DNA of 64,000 nucleotides from Homoserinimonas sp. OAct 916 (GCF_003260275.1 NZ_QJHB01000002.1:248001-312000), one strand, 5' to 3'; shown: positions 1 through 9,414, numbered from the stretch's first letter. Notes: generated by a model not told the origin, from the sequence alone. Program-made: numbers and translations.

Positions 1-699
1 CAGCGGGCAGCCGAGTCCCTCGCCCTGGTCGGCCTTGATACCCACGCGGCCCGGTACGCCCATGAGTTGAGCGGAGGGCAGCAGCAACGAGTCGCGCTGG
101 CCCGTGCGCTGGTGACCGAACCCCGGGTGCTCCTACTGGACGAGCCATTGTCGGCCCTCGATGCGAAGGTGCGGGTGCAACTGCGCGAAGAGATCCGTCG
201 CATTCAGATCGACCTCGGCATCACTACACTGTTCGTCACCCACGACCAGGAGGAGGCGCTCGCCATCGCTGACAGGGTCGCGGTGATGCAAGCGGGCACG
301 ATCGAGCAGATCGGCACCCCGGAAGAGCTCTACCGCAGCCCGGCGACGCCATTCGTGGCGGAATTCATCGGGCTGAGCAACCGTGTCACGGGTGTGGTCT
401 CCGGTGGCGAGGTGCTGGTTCTCGACTCCCGGCTGCCGTTGCTTCACCCGGAGACCCCGCCGGGCGCCGTGCTGGTGCTGCTGCGCCCGGAGGAGATCGA
501 ACTGGTGGCCTCGGGCATTCCCGGTACCGTCGTGACAACGAGTTTTCTCGGTTCGATCCGTCGCACCGGGGTACGTCTGGCCGATGGTTCCGTGATTGCC
601 GTGCAGCACGCGGCCAGACACACGCCCGCCGTGGGCGAAACCGTGCACCTGGAGTTGAGTGGGGCCGCGGTCGCCGTGGTGCCGGCGCCGGTCGATTGA
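1..699 (+). CDS. ABC transporter ATP-binding protein, 5'-truncated
   Basis: This is the C-terminal part of an ABC importer ATPase; the frame is open from the first base, so the gene begins before the window. The visible 232 residues carry the signature LSGGQQQR (about 23-30), Walker B LLLDEP, the D-loop SALD and the switch histidine in FVTHDQEEA. A beta-rich C-terminal stretch of about 100 residues fits a TOBE domain. That arrangement is typical of PotA/FbpC/MalK-like ATPases that energise uptake of polyamines, iron or sugars. The Walker A part and the transporter partners are outside the window, so the substrate cannot be named. Confidence 0.93.
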   Translation, partial: QRAAESLALVGLDTHAARYAHELSGGQQQRVALARALVTEPRVLLLDEPLSALDAKVRVQLREEIRRIQIDLGITTLFVTHDQEEALAIADRVAVMQAGTIEQIGTPEELYRSPATPFVAEFIGLSNRVTGVVSGGEVLVLDSRLPLLHPETPPGAVLVLLRPEEIELVASGIPGTVVTTSFLGSIRRTGVRLADGSVIAVQHAARHTPAVGETVHLELSGAAVAVVPAPVD

Positions 700-908
700 C
701 CCAGCAGCGCGCCCCACGTTCACGCTGTTTTTCGGGCCCCCCTCCCAGCGAGCGCGCTCAGGCGTAAAATATGAATTGTCAGGCAGCACACAGGACCCCA
801 CCAGAATCCGCGCTCCACACATTCACGTGCGTCGCCGATCTGCGGCCCCGGTACCCACGACCTCCACAACGGGATCGAGGACGTACCTGATGTGAAGTGG
901 GACAGATC

Positions 909-2357
909 ATGGCCAGGATCCATCCGGCAGCATCGACGGCCGGTATCGAGCGTCATACCATCGAGCACGTTCCCGAAACAGATCGGCACGGGCATCCGTG
1001 GAGCCTGTTCGCCGTATGGTTCGGCGCAAACATGCAGATCACCACGATCGTCACCGGCGCCCTCGGAGTGGTTCTTGGTCTTCCGCTGCCGTGGGCGATT
1101 CTTGCCATCGTGGTCGGGAATCTTTTCGGGGCCGTCTTCATGGCGCTTCATTCGGCACAGGGGCCCGTGCTCGGCATTCCGCAGATGATCCAAAGTCGGG
1201 CGCAGTTCGGCTACTTCGGCGCGATCGTGCCCCTGATCCTGGTTCTGCTGATGTACATCGGCTTCTTCGCCAGCAGCGCCGTTCTCGGCGGGCAGGCTCT
1301 CGCGACCTGGTGGCACATCCCATTCGTGCTCGCCGCGATCATCTTGTCGATTGCGATCACTATTGTCACGATCTACGGGTACCGCACCATTCACCGTTTC
1401 GAGCGTGTGGTCAGCGTCATCGCGGCGATCGCATTCATCTACATCACGATCGAGTTGTTCGCCCAGAACAATATCGGGCACGCCTGGGTTGCGGGGGGCG
1501 AGTTCACGGCCGGAACCTTCCTGTTGGTCGTGGCGATCGCAGCCACCTGGCAGATCACCTACGCGCCGTATGTGGCCGACTATTCCCGCTACCTGCCCTC
1601 GAACACCTCCATCCGCGCTTCGTTCTGGTGGACCTATGCCGGCACCGTGATCGCAGCGATCTGGATGATGTCGCTCGGATCGATCGCCGTCGCGGTCGCC
1701 TCGGATGCGTTCAACAGGGGCACCTCCGACTTCATCGTCGGTCTCGCCCCCGGCGGTTGGGGCTGGTCGATCTCCATTGTGCTGATCCTTGGCATCGCCG
1801 CGGTGCAGGTGCTGAACCTGTACGGCATGTTCATGTCGTCAACCACGACGATCGACGCCTTGAAGAAGTTGCGCATGCACACCTCGACCCGCGTTTGGTT
1901 CATTCTGGTCGCCGCTGTGGTGGGTACGGCCGTCGGAATAATCGGAGAGAACAACTTTCTCCAGTACTTCTCGAACTTCATCCTGTTCCTGGCATATTTC
2001 TTGATCCCGTGGACAGCGATCAACCTGGCCGACTTCTACCTGGTCAGGCACGGTGCCTACGACCTTGACGCGATCTTCGACGCCAACGGCATCTACGGTC
2101 GCGTCAACTGGCGCACGATGATCGCCTACGTTGTCGCCATCGTGGTTGAAGTCCCGTTCGTGAACTCGTCGTTCTATGTCGGGCCATTCGTCGACCCGCT
2201 CGGCGGCGCCGACATCTCCTGGATCATCGGAATGATCGTGGCTGCTGGGCTCTATGTGGTGCTCATGCGCCCTGTGGCCGCCCGGCAATTGAGTCAACTG
2301 TCCCATTCGAACAGCACAACCCCCATGAGCACCCACACATCGACGATGGCGGGCTGA
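909..2357 (+). CDS. NCS1-family nucleobase:cation symporter
   Basis: A polytopic membrane protein of about 482 residues with roughly twelve hydrophobic segments. It resembles the nucleobase:cation symporter-1 family (cytosine, purine, hydantoin and allantoin permeases). Supporting features are the N-terminal PETDRHGHPWSLFAVWFGAN region leading into the first membrane helix and the GPVLGIPQMIQSRAQFG loop typical of the family. The ATG at 909 has a weak GGGA upstream; an in-frame GTG at 897 is an alternative. About 200 bp before it (700-896) shows no gene. It converges on the catabolic operon ending near 2.36 kb, so it may import a substrate or product of that pathway, but this is inference from position. 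Confidence 0.85.
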   Translation: MARIHPAASTAGIERHTIEHVPETDRHGHPWSLFAVWFGANMQITTIVTGALGVVLGLPLPWAILAIVVGNLFGAVFMALHSAQGPVLGIPQMIQSRAQFGYFGAIVPLILVLLMYIGFFASSAVLGGQALATWWHIPFVLAAIILSIAITIVTIYGYRTIHRFERVVSVIAAIAFIYITIELFAQNNIGHAWVAGGEFTAGTFLLVVAIAATWQITYAPYVADYSRYLPSNTSIRASFWWTYAGTVIAAIWMMSLGSIAVAVASDAFNRGTSDFIVGLAPGGWGWSISIVLILGIAAVQVLNLYGMFMSSTTTIDALKKLRMHTSTRVWFILVAAVVGTAVGIIGENNFLQYFSNFILFLAYFLIPWTAINLADFYLVRHGAYDLDAIFDANGIYGRVNWRTMIAYVVAIVVEVPFVNSSFYVGPFVDPLGGADISWIIGMIVAAGLYVVLMRPVAARQLSQLSHSNSTTPMSTHTSTMAG

Positions 2358-2360
2358 CGT

Positions 2361-2610
2361 GTCGTACCGGGAATGTTGAAATACACTGTGTCCACCGCAG
2401 CCTCCCCGTTCGCGCCCGCTCGGGGTCGAGAGTGCTCGCGGCGAGCGCCGAGCGGGCATCCTCCTTCGACGAAGCCGCCACCGCATCCTCCAGGTCCATG
2501 ATCACCGCGTCCGAGCGTTCGGCCCCTTTGGCATAACGCTCCGGTCGGTCCGCCGGGCAGAACAACAGCGCCGGGCCAAGGGTGAAGCCGCTGGCGATCA
2601 CGCTCGACAT
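2361..2610 (-). pseudogene. citE-like (citramalyl-CoA lyase) remnant with internal deletion
   Basis: The first 60 or so codons are nearly identical to the intact CitE-like gene at 29383-30219: the shared start region includes LFCPADRPERYAK and DLEDAVAASSKEDARSA. The alignment then jumps: base 2419 corresponds both to 29691 and to 30034 of the intact copy, a 343-bp deletion across a short CGC repeat. Since 343 is not a multiple of three, the distal part (homologous to the segment reading YFNIPDT) is out of frame. The remnant starts 27 bp after the methylaspartate ammonia-lyase gene, so it was probably the last gene of that operon and supplied the final lyase step. Confidence 0.85.
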
Positions 2611-2637
2611 GCCAGAGTCACTCCCCTATCCGATGCG

Positions 2638-3918
2638 TCAGGCACGAGACCGCACATCGTCCAGATGGCGATCCAGGCGGAGTATGCGGTTCATCTCGTT
2701 GGAAACAATTGCCAACCCCTCATCCACGCCCATTCCCGGCTTCGCCAGCATCTGGGTGGCTCCGGTGGCAACGCCGATATTGGCGGTCACAATGGCGGAG
2801 CGGTCAGTTTCCGAGCAGCTCCCACCGAGCACGGTCCCTACCCCATGTGCCTGGCAGTCCAGGATCGCATCGACAGTATGGTGGATCGACCCGAGGTCAG
2901 GTGTCTTGATCTGCACCAGATCGACCGCCCCCGCCTCGACGAACAGGTGGATGTCCTCGGCTGTGTTCGCCCACTCGTCGGCGACGATCTCAACGCGTGA
3001 GCCCCGCTCGGCGAGCAGGCGTCGCAGGGCGCCGAGGGTCTCGATCTGGCCGCCGCGGCTCCCGGCGTCGATCGGATGCTCGATACGAAGCCCGTGCGGT
3101 CCCGCCGCGCGTTCGAGCCGCTGGATGATGTCGGCAGTCCCTTCAACGGAGCCCTCGGCCTGCACCCCGATTTGGCCATACACGTCCAGGTGCAGGGTCG
3201 GCAGGTAATCCGCATTCGCGGAGAGTTCGGCCAGACGTTTCCGGATCCAGAGCACGTACGCCTCAAGCGCTTCTCCCCCCACACCGACGAGGGTTGGGGT
3301 GTTGATCAGGCCGTGCGGGAGAACCGGCACATTCTTGAGGATCATCTTGTCAACGTTCTCGTAGCGTTCCTCCCCCGACTGGGAGTAGATGGGCACCGTC
3401 GCCCACGGCTCAGACAGGTTCCACTCGTCTCGAACCACCCTGGCCATCAGGTGGTGCCCGGCGGCGTGCGCCGCCGCATCCAGAAGCGCCTGGGAGACCC
3501 CGTAGGCTGCTGAACGCCCGAGGCCGTCGATTCCGGCGATCAGGGACTCGGCAGCCAGCGCCGCAGCCCGAAAGTTGCTCACGTCGAATCCTCGGAGCAA
3601 CGGGGCAAGCTCTTCCTGCAGCACTTCGACCAGGTGCGCTGCGTGGAAGCGCGGTTCACGGCCGCCGACACCGGAGTACTGCACGCTGACGCAGTCGCCG
3701 ACCGCGACATAACCGTCGCTCAGAACCAACATGACCGATACCGATTCGGCTGGCTCCCGAACCGACGAGTAACCCGGTGTCACAGCATTGCCGCGGTAGG
3801 TCGCCCCGTCGCGCTCGGCGCCCGATCTGATGGCGGCCTGATCATCGAAGAAGAAGCCGCCGAGCCCTGCTGAGGCAATCAGGGCTTCGACGTGGAGGGT
3901 TGTTCGGCGTTCGGTCAT
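2638..3918 (-). CDS. methylaspartate ammonia-lyase
   Basis: Enolase-superfamily lyase of 426 residues that removes ammonia from L-threo-3-methylaspartate to give mesaconate. The C-terminal KPGMGVDEG (about 393-401) and the TxxxI-type GGSCSETDRSA segment are characteristic of the family. Lys about 338 in VQIKTPDLGS matches the position of the catalytic base known in clostridial enzymes. The ATG at 3918 is preceded by AGAAGGAAG at good spacing; the open frame extends further upstream without family similarity. The gene lies downstream of a CoA-transferase and a hydratase and upstream of a broken citE, the order expected for oxidation of mesaconate. No glutamate mutase gene is present in the window. 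Confidence 0.93.
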   Translation of the reverse strand: MTERRTTLHVEALIASAGLGGFFFDDQAAIRSGAERDGATYRGNAVTPGYSSVREPAESVSVMLVLSDGYVAVGDCVSVQYSGVGGREPRFHAAHLVEVLQEELAPLLRGFDVSNFRAAALAAESLIAGIDGLGRSAAYGVSQALLDAAAHAAGHHLMARVVRDEWNLSEPWATVPIYSQSGEERYENVDKMILKNVPVLPHGLINTPTLVGVGGEALEAYVLWIRKRLAELSANADYLPTLHLDVYGQIGVQAEGSVEGTADIIQRLERAAGPHGLRIEHPIDAGSRGGQIETLGALRRLLAERGSRVEIVADEWANTAEDIHLFVEAGAVDLVQIKTPDLGSIHHTVDAILDCQAHGVGTVLGGSCSETDRSAIVTANIGVATGATQMLAKPGMGVDEGLAIVSNEMNRILRLDRHLDDVRSRA

Positions 3919-4022
3919 TGGTGATCTTCCTTCTCTGCAACACACATCTTGGATTGGGCGAACGCTGTTTCGGCTTGGGCTGTCCGCTTGCCGGCCGTCG
4001 GCCGCACAGAGCGAACTGCCCG

Positions 4023-4871
4023 CTATGGGAGCGCGCACGGCGTGGCAAGCACTGCGCTCGCCCTCATACTCTGAACTCCCCCGCGGGTGAAGACCGCCAG
4101 ATCCAACATGCCCGTCTCCTCGTCCATTCGTCCGCGGAGCTCAAGGGGGTTCTCGTCGAATGCGGGGGCGGTTGAACGGAAGGTGAACGACGCCACTTGT
4201 CGGTCCGGGTATGTTCGATCAGCGAGGTCGGCGAGCAGAAGGGCCTGAAGGGGCCCGTGCACCACCAGACCGGGGTATCCCTCGACACCCCTCGCGTAGT
4301 CGCGATCGTAATGGATGCGGTGCGCGTTGTAGGTGAGTGCCGACATTCGAAACAAGACCACGGGATCGATCACTACGCTTCGACCCCACGTCCAGTCGGT
4401 GTCGACCTGAGTGCTCTCGGCCATCCGCGCGGAACCTGTGGCATCACGGTAGACGATGTCGTTGCGATCTGAGATCGATCCGCCCTCGGACGCGATCTCG
4501 TGCTCGACGGTCACGAACAGCAGGTCACCGGACCGTCCGCTCTTTTCAGTGACATCCGTGACCAGGGACCTTCGCTGCAACGGCGCACCGATCGCCACGT
4601 TCCCGCTGACGGAGACCGTGCCGCCGGCATACATGCGGCGCCGACCCGCTGCCGGAGGCAGAAATCTGCCGGTGACCGGGTGCCCGTCTGGAGAGATCTC
4701 AGACTGTCGGGCCCGCGGTGTGAACGCCAGCCAGTGCCAGAGGATCGGTAACGGTTGCCCGGTGATAGGTGCAGTTCCAGGACGGTCCAACAGGTCATGC
4801 AGGTTGCCCGCAGCGGCCTCGGCGATCGCGTCCTCCCGATACTCCTCGGTCGGAGTCCAGCGGGCATTCAC
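4023..4871 (-). CDS. hotdog-fold hydratase, probable mesaconyl-CoA hydratase
   Basis: A 282-residue protein with two hotdog halves like the FAS1-type/MaoC dehydratases (HTD2 and mesaconyl-C4-CoA hydratases). The N-terminal PITGQPLPILWHWLAF and the C-terminal YNAHRIHYDRDYA followed by LVVHGPLQALLL are typical; the Asn/His in the second motif is the usual active-site region. The start is a GTG whose GTGA overlaps the stop of the CoA-transferase gene, so translation is coupled. Between CoA-transferase and methylaspartate ammonia-lyase, the most economical role is hydration of mesaconyl-CoA to citramalyl-CoA. Family membership is visible; substrate is inferred from context. Confidence 0.82.
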   Translation of the reverse strand: MNARWTPTEEYREDAIAEAAAGNLHDLLDRPGTAPITGQPLPILWHWLAFTPRARQSEISPDGHPVTGRFLPPAAGRRRMYAGGTVSVSGNVAIGAPLQRRSLVTDVTEKSGRSGDLLFVTVEHEIASEGGSISDRNDIVYRDATGSARMAESTQVDTDWTWGRSVVIDPVVLFRMSALTYNAHRIHYDRDYARGVEGYPGLVVHGPLQALLLADLADRTYPDRQVASFTFRSTAPAFDENPLELRGRMDEETGMLDLAVFTRGGVQSMRASAVLATPCALP

Positions 4872-6103
4872 GAGCTGACTCCAGCCTCGGGCGCAATTGG
4901 TTTCACCGGCCCGAAAGCCCCGGACGCCTCCGCTTCGGCCACGTCATCTTCGGTGAATTCGATCAGGCCACGCAGAACGTCGTGAGTGTGTTCGCCACGT
5001 TGCGGGGCGCGCGCGACGGGTGCGGTGTGGTTTCCGACCTTGACCGGTGACGCGATCGTCTTGACCGTGCCGTAAAGCGGGTGCTCCGCCTCCACGATCA
5101 TGTTGCGTGCGGCAACCTGCGGATCCAGGAACGCGTCAGCGACAGTATTCACCTCGCCGCACGGCACTGCCGCAGCCCGCAACGGCACCATCCACTCGGC
5201 GACCGTGCGCGTGGCGATGATCTCATCCAGAACCTCTTGGAGTTCCTCCGCATTGCGCTGCCGGTCTGCCAGAAGCCGAAACTTCGGGTTCTCGGCCAGG
5301 TCGGGACGTCCGATCACCTGGGTCAGGCGTAGCCAGAACTTCTCCTTGGGTGCAGCGATGACCATCCACGCGTCCAATGCTTTGTAGGCCTGGAAGGGGA
5401 CGATCGACGGGTGGGCGGAGTGATGCATCCGCCGGGGGGTGTAGCCCGCGTTGAGATGCCAGACTCCGGGATACGTCAACATGCTCAATGCCGTGTCGTA
5501 GAGGCTCACATCGCAGTCCATACCGATTCCGTCGCGGTTGGCGGCGTGCAGTCCCGCCAGGAGCGCCAGTGCTGCAACATAGCCGGTGGAGAAGTCGACG
5601 ATCGAGAGACCGGATTTGGTGGGTGGGCCATCCGGCTCCCCAGTGAGGTCCATCCAGCCCGAAAGCCCCTGAATCACATAGTCGTACCCGGGTTCGGCGC
5701 GACGCGGCCCGGTCATGCCGAATCCACTCAGGGAGCAGCAGACAATCGCGGGGTTGAATGTCTTCAAGTCGTCGTACGTGATCCCGATCTTCTCGGGTAC
5801 GTCACCGCGCATATTCGAGTACACCGCGTCGCTGACCCGCACGAGTCGGTTGAAGATATCCCGGCCCACCGCGGAATTCAAGTCGAGTGAGATGGACTTC
5901 TTACCGCGGTTGAATGTTTCGAAGAAGAGCGAGTCCTCACCCTGTCGATACGGCGGAACCGTGCGCCCGACGTCGCCTCCGACGTTGGGGTCCTCGATCT
6001 TGATCACTTCTGCGCCGAGGTCGGCCAAGTGGGACGAGCCGAAGGGGCCGGCTCCATACTGCTCAAGGGCCAGTATTCGAATCCCGCTGAGTGGCAATGT
6101 CAT
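4868..6103 (-). CDS. class III CoA-transferase, probable mesaconate CoA-transferase
   Basis: Family III (CaiB/BaiF) CoA-transferase of 411 residues. The N-terminal LSGIRILALEQYGAGPF, the LGAEVIKIEDP strand and the conserved Asp141 in PGYDYVIQG, equivalent to the acyl-carrying aspartate of formyl-CoA transferase, support the call. The ATG at 6103 lies 10 bp after the stop of the M19 peptidase gene. Co-transcription with a hotdog hydratase and methylaspartate ammonia-lyase suggests that it loads CoA onto mesaconate. A second, more divergent family III member is at 40915-42318, which is not linked to these genes. Confidence 0.88.
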   Translation of the reverse strand: MTLPLSGIRILALEQYGAGPFGSSHLADLGAEVIKIEDPNVGGDVGRTVPPYRQGEDSLFFETFNRGKKSISLDLNSAVGRDIFNRLVRVSDAVYSNMRGDVPEKIGITYDDLKTFNPAIVCCSLSGFGMTGPRRAEPGYDYVIQGLSGWMDLTGEPDGPPTKSGLSIVDFSTGYVAALALLAGLHAANRDGIGMDCDVSLYDTALSMLTYPGVWHLNAGYTPRRMHHSAHPSIVPFQAYKALDAWMVIAAPKEKFWLRLTQVIGRPDLAENPKFRLLADRQRNAEELQEVLDEIIATRTVAEWMVPLRAAAVPCGEVNTVADAFLDPQVAARNMIVEAEHPLYGTVKTIASPVKVGNHTAPVARAPQRGEHTHDVLRGLIEFTEDDVAEAEASGAFGPVKPIAPEAGVSS

Positions 6104-6113
6104 GATGGGCTCG

Positions 6114-7301
6114 TCACACCCAGATTTCTTCAAGGGCGCGCAGGATATTGCCGCCGAGCACTTTGATGATCTCTTCATCGCTGAAACCTTCACGCACCAG
6201 CCACGCGGCGATGTTGTGGAAGTTCTCGGTCGGATTCTCCAAGCCGTCGACATACGGGACCAATTCATGTTCCGGTCCCGCGGCGATCGCATCCTTGTTC
6301 AGCAGTCCCGCGAACGTCGTGTGCAGCCCGACGTGGTCTCCGTACAGTGTGTCCGGCCCGAACCCCACGTGGTCAATTCCCACGAGATCCAGGCAGTACA
6401 TGAAATGGTCCATCACCGAAAGAATGCTGTGCTTCGGGTGGGCTTTCGAGATGGTCGTATGGGGCGCAGCCGACATGCCGATCACACCCCCCGTCTCGGC
6501 GATCGCCTTCAGCGCGGCATCAGACTTCAGACGGGGGATGTCCCAGATCGCTCGTGCACCGGCGTGAGTCATGAACACGGGACGGTCAGACACCGCGCAC
6601 GTCTGGATGCCCGTGAGATCCGAGGAGTGCGAGACGTCGATCGCCAGCCCCAACCGGTTCATTCGCGCAACCGCTTTACGCCCCAGATTTGTCAGACCGC
6701 CATCGGTGGGCTCGTTCAATCCCGAGCCCAGCGCGTTCGAGTCAGAGTATGCAATGCCGATCTGCCGCAATCCGAGTCCGTGCAATACGTCGAGTTTTTC
6801 GATGTCGTTGTTGATCGGCGTCGCAGCCTCCAAACCGAAGACGAGACCAACAGTTCCTTCTGCGTGCGCGGCACGGATGTCTGCCACTGTCTTGATCACC
6901 ACGACCCGGGACTGATGGGCGAGATCTGCCTGGCGCATCCCGAGGTCAGTGACAACGTCGTCCCATTGCCACGGGGCGTTGCCGGTGACGCAGGCGGTGC
7001 CGTTCATCATGTTGTCGAAGACGACTGTCAGCCCCGACGCCGCAAGACCGTTGAACGCGGTGTGTTGGCGGCCGGTGCGGTTATAGGCCGGCGTGTCGCT
7101 CATGTCCGCCGGAAAGAGCACCGGGTGATCGTGCAAGCTGATCGTGATGTTCTCGGCCAGCAGTGCTTCAGCCCGGGCTATGGTCGCTGTGTCGAAACCG
7201 CCGTCATACGCGGGCACCCGATCGAATTCCGGTGCGAGCTCCGCGGGAGGCGTGCGATCCAAGCCGAGGTAGTCGTAGGAACGGTAGTCGCCTGATGACA
7301 T
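6114..7301 (-). CDS. M19-family (renal/membrane) dipeptidase
   Basis: A 395-residue TIM-barrel metallopeptidase. HDHPVLFP near residue 57 gives the first zinc ligands, GLVFGLEAATPI the bridging glutamate region, and DVSHSSD and FMTHAGARAIWD the remaining metal/active-site histidines. M19 enzymes hydrolyse dipeptides, frequently with a D-residue at the second position, and some act on beta-lactams. No signal peptide is apparent, so it is probably cytoplasmic. Its ATG overlaps the stop of the M20 gene (ATGA at 7299-7302 read on the minus strand). It may release a single amino acid from an imported dipeptide for the downstream CoA pathway. Confidence 0.92.
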   Translation of the reverse strand: MSSGDYRSYDYLGLDRTPPAELAPEFDRVPAYDGGFDTATIARAEALLAENITISLHDHPVLFPADMSDTPAYNRTGRQHTAFNGLAASGLTVVFDNMMNGTACVTGNAPWQWDDVVTDLGMRQADLAHQSRVVVIKTVADIRAAHAEGTVGLVFGLEAATPINNDIEKLDVLHGLGLRQIGIAYSDSNALGSGLNEPTDGGLTNLGRKAVARMNRLGLAIDVSHSSDLTGIQTCAVSDRPVFMTHAGARAIWDIPRLKSDAALKAIAETGGVIGMSAAPHTTISKAHPKHSILSVMDHFMYCLDLVGIDHVGFGPDTLYGDHVGLHTTFAGLLNKDAIAAGPEHELVPYVDGLENPTENFHNIAAWLVREGFSDEEIIKVLGGNILRALEEIWV

Positions 7302-8683
7302 CAGGCCACCCCGATCGCGTCTGTCTGTTCGCCGGCAGGAACGAGGTGCTCGGCCAACAGGATCCAGAGCTTCTCCCAGGCTCGCATTCCCTCGGAAATG
7401 CGGCGGAGCCGCAAGAATTCGTTCGGGGCGTGCAGGTTCTCGTCCGCTGTCGAGAAGGAGAAGAAGATGGTCTTCGCGCCGAGCACCTCCTCGAACATCG
7501 TCGTCGGCGGCAGCGTGCCCGCGATAACGGCGAGCAGCACGTCTTCGCCCGGGTAGACATGGTTCAAGGCGGCCGTGGCAGCGCGGATCGCCGGATGGTC
7601 GGCGTCAATTCGATACGCGGGGACGCCCCCTCTGTCCACATTGACCTCGACTTCGACTCCCGGGAGATCAAGATCCGCGATGTGCCGGGTGATGGCGTCC
7701 GCAACTTGGCCCGGGTCCTGCATGCCGACCAGTCGGCAGGAGATGTTGCCGGTGGCAACATGCGGGATCACCGTGTATTTGCCGCCACCGCTGACGCCAT
7801 TGATCTCCAGGGTCGGTCGCTCCCACAGTCGTTGCAGAGTGCTGTAGCCGGCTTCGCCGAACAGCGCGGGAGATCCGACGGAGTCGCGGTACTCCTCCTC
7901 GTCGAACCAGACAGCATCAATCTCGGCCCGGCGTTCGTCGCTGAGCTCGCTGACCCCGTCGTAGAACCCGTCGACGGCAACACGACCCGTGTCGTCGTGC
8001 AGGCTGGCGAGGATGGCACTCAGTGCGTGAACGGGGTTTGCGACCGTACCGCCGAAACGACCGGAGTGCAGGTCGCGGTGCGCGCCGGTCACCACCACGT
8101 CGAGGGTCACCAGCCCTTTCGACGCGATAGACAGCGAGGGTTCGGTCGGGCGCCATTGGGCGCCGTCCGCGGAGATGACGAGGTCTACTGCCAGTTCCTC
8201 GGCGTGCTCTCGAACATATCGCGGCAAGTTGGGGCTGCCGATCTCTTCTTCGCCCTCGAGCAGGAATTTCACGTTCAGCGGAAGTCCGCCTCGCTGGGCC
8301 ATGAACGCCTGCGCCATCTTGAGAACGATGAAAACGGGTCCCTTGTCATCGGTGACGCCTCGGCCACGCGCGATGTCGCCGTCGACGGTGAGCGTGTACG
8401 GTTCGGAGTCCCATTCGTCAAGACTGCCCGTGGGCTGCACGTCATAGTGGCCGTAGATCAGAACAGTGGGCGCTCCCGGTGCCTCGAGCCAGTCGGCCCG
8501 GACCACGGGGAAGCCTGCGGTCTCCACGATTCGGCCGTTCGCGAAGGACAACTGGTTGGCAAGCCACCCTGCGGCCTCGCGCATCGTCTCACTCGAAGCG
8601 CTTCGGCTGTTGCTCGGGATTCCGACGTATTCCGCCAGCTCCGGCAAGAGCTGTTCGGTGGTCGGAAATTCTAATTCGTGCAC
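7301..8683 (-). CDS. M20-family dipeptidase
   Basis: Zinc metallopeptidase of about 460 residues in the M20 (carboxypeptidase/dipeptidase) family. The metal motif YGHYDVQPTGSLDEW, the RGVTDDKGPVF segment and LEGEEEIGSPN (bridging and catalytic glutamates) are clear, followed by the dimerisation domain inserted around LHSGRFGG. A GTG at 8683 sits 4 bp after AAGGAAG and is the favoured start; an ATG at 8704 overlapping the creatininase stop is the alternative. The gene overlaps the next M19 gene by 4 bp, so two dipeptidases of different clans are made from one transcript. Confidence 0.92.
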   Translation of the reverse strand: MHELEFPTTEQLLPELAEYVGIPSNSRSASSETMREAAGWLANQLSFANGRIVETAGFPVVRADWLEAPGAPTVLIYGHYDVQPTGSLDEWDSEPYTLTVDGDIARGRGVTDDKGPVFIVLKMAQAFMAQRGGLPLNVKFLLEGEEEIGSPNLPRYVREHAEELAVDLVISADGAQWRPTEPSLSIASKGLVTLDVVVTGAHRDLHSGRFGGTVANPVHALSAILASLHDDTGRVAVDGFYDGVSELSDERRAEIDAVWFDEEEYRDSVGSPALFGEAGYSTLQRLWERPTLEINGVSGGGKYTVIPHVATGNISCRLVGMQDPGQVADAITRHIADLDLPGVEVEVNVDRGGVPAYRIDADHPAIRAATAALNHVYPGEDVLLAVIAGTLPPTTMFEEVLGAKTIFFSFSTADENLHAPNEFLRLRRISEGMRAWEKLWILLAEHLVPAGEQTDAIGVA

Positions 8684-8700
8684 AAATCTTCCTTGTTCTC

Positions 8701-9414
8701 TCATCGCTGAGTCCATCCGTTCTCAAGCAGGTCTCTTACTTCCGTCACTCCGGCCTTCCAAACCTCGGCCATGTCGGCGTCCGGGCGTTCGTAGGCTCCA
8801 CCGTGGCTACCATCGGCAGAAAGCCGCCGCATCTCGACCCGGTCGACGCTGCCGCTCAGCCCGCGCGAGAGTACAGGTTTGCTTCCTTCAGGAACCTCTA
8901 CCCCATCGATGCGGGTCCAGGGGAAGCTCTCGACCCACGCGCCGTGCAGTTGATCGGGGTCGAACCTGCTGGCAGCGGCCGCCGTTGCGGGGGCGTTGTA
9001 CCAACTGTGGAACAAAACCTCCACTGACCGTTCGCGCGGAACACTCGACCACTCCCGGATGAGCCCAGTGACCGGGGAGTTGCCGCCGTGTCCGTTCACG
9101 ATCGCGATCCTGCGAAATCCCTGGCCGGCAATGCAGTCGAGCAAGTCACGGACGACCTCGATGTACGTACTCATGCGCAGGCTCATGGTGCCCGGGTACT
9201 CGGTGAAGTACGGCGCCATGCCGAAGGGCAGCACCGGAAGCACCGGCACACCCAAGGGTTCGGCGGCTTCGATTGAAACTCGCTCGGCCAAGATCGCATC
9301 GGTTCCAAGCGACAGGTAGCCGTGTTGCTCCGTCGAACCGATTGGCAGAACGATGCGGTCGTCGGTTTCGAGATACTGCTCCATCTGCATCCAGTTTCTC
9401 TCGAATACTCTCAT
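8701..9414 (-). CDS. creatininase-family amidohydrolase
   Basis: A 237-residue protein of the creatininase superfamily, which hydrolyses cyclic or linear amides with a binuclear metal site. Visible family motifs are LPIGSTEQHG (metal-binding Glu/His, about 24-33), LGTDAILAE with the metal aspartate, and IVNGHGGNSP. Members include creatinine amidohydrolase, formamidopyrimidine deformylase and mycofactocin peptidase MftE, so the exact amide is unknown. Operon position among peptidases makes an amide or cyclic peptide bond in the imported compound the likely target. A 147-bp spacer (9415-9561) separates it from the gene upstream and contains GGAGG plus a short repeated ATGGACAG. Confidence 0.88.
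   Translation of the reverse strand: MRVFERNWMQMEQYLETDDRIVLPIGSTEQHGYLSLGTDAILAERVSIEAAEPLGVPVLPVLPFGMAPYFTEYPGTMSLRMSTYIEVVRDLLDCIAGQGFRRIAIVNGHGGNSPVTGLIREWSSVPRERSVEVLFHSWYNAPATAAAASRFDPDQLHGAWVESFPWTRIDGVEVPEGSKPVLSRGLSGSVDRVEMRRLSADGSHGGAYERPDADMAEVWKAGVTEVRDLLENGWTQR

Noticed and set aside
5715-7295. Very long open frame on the plus strand opposite the CoA-transferase and M19 genes
   Set aside because: Antisense shadow produced by high GC; no domain, arginine/histidine-rich composition and no ribosome site.
7163-8674. 500-codon plus-strand frame opposite the M20 gene
   Set aside because: Antisense to a clear metallopeptidase gene, with no recognisable domain.
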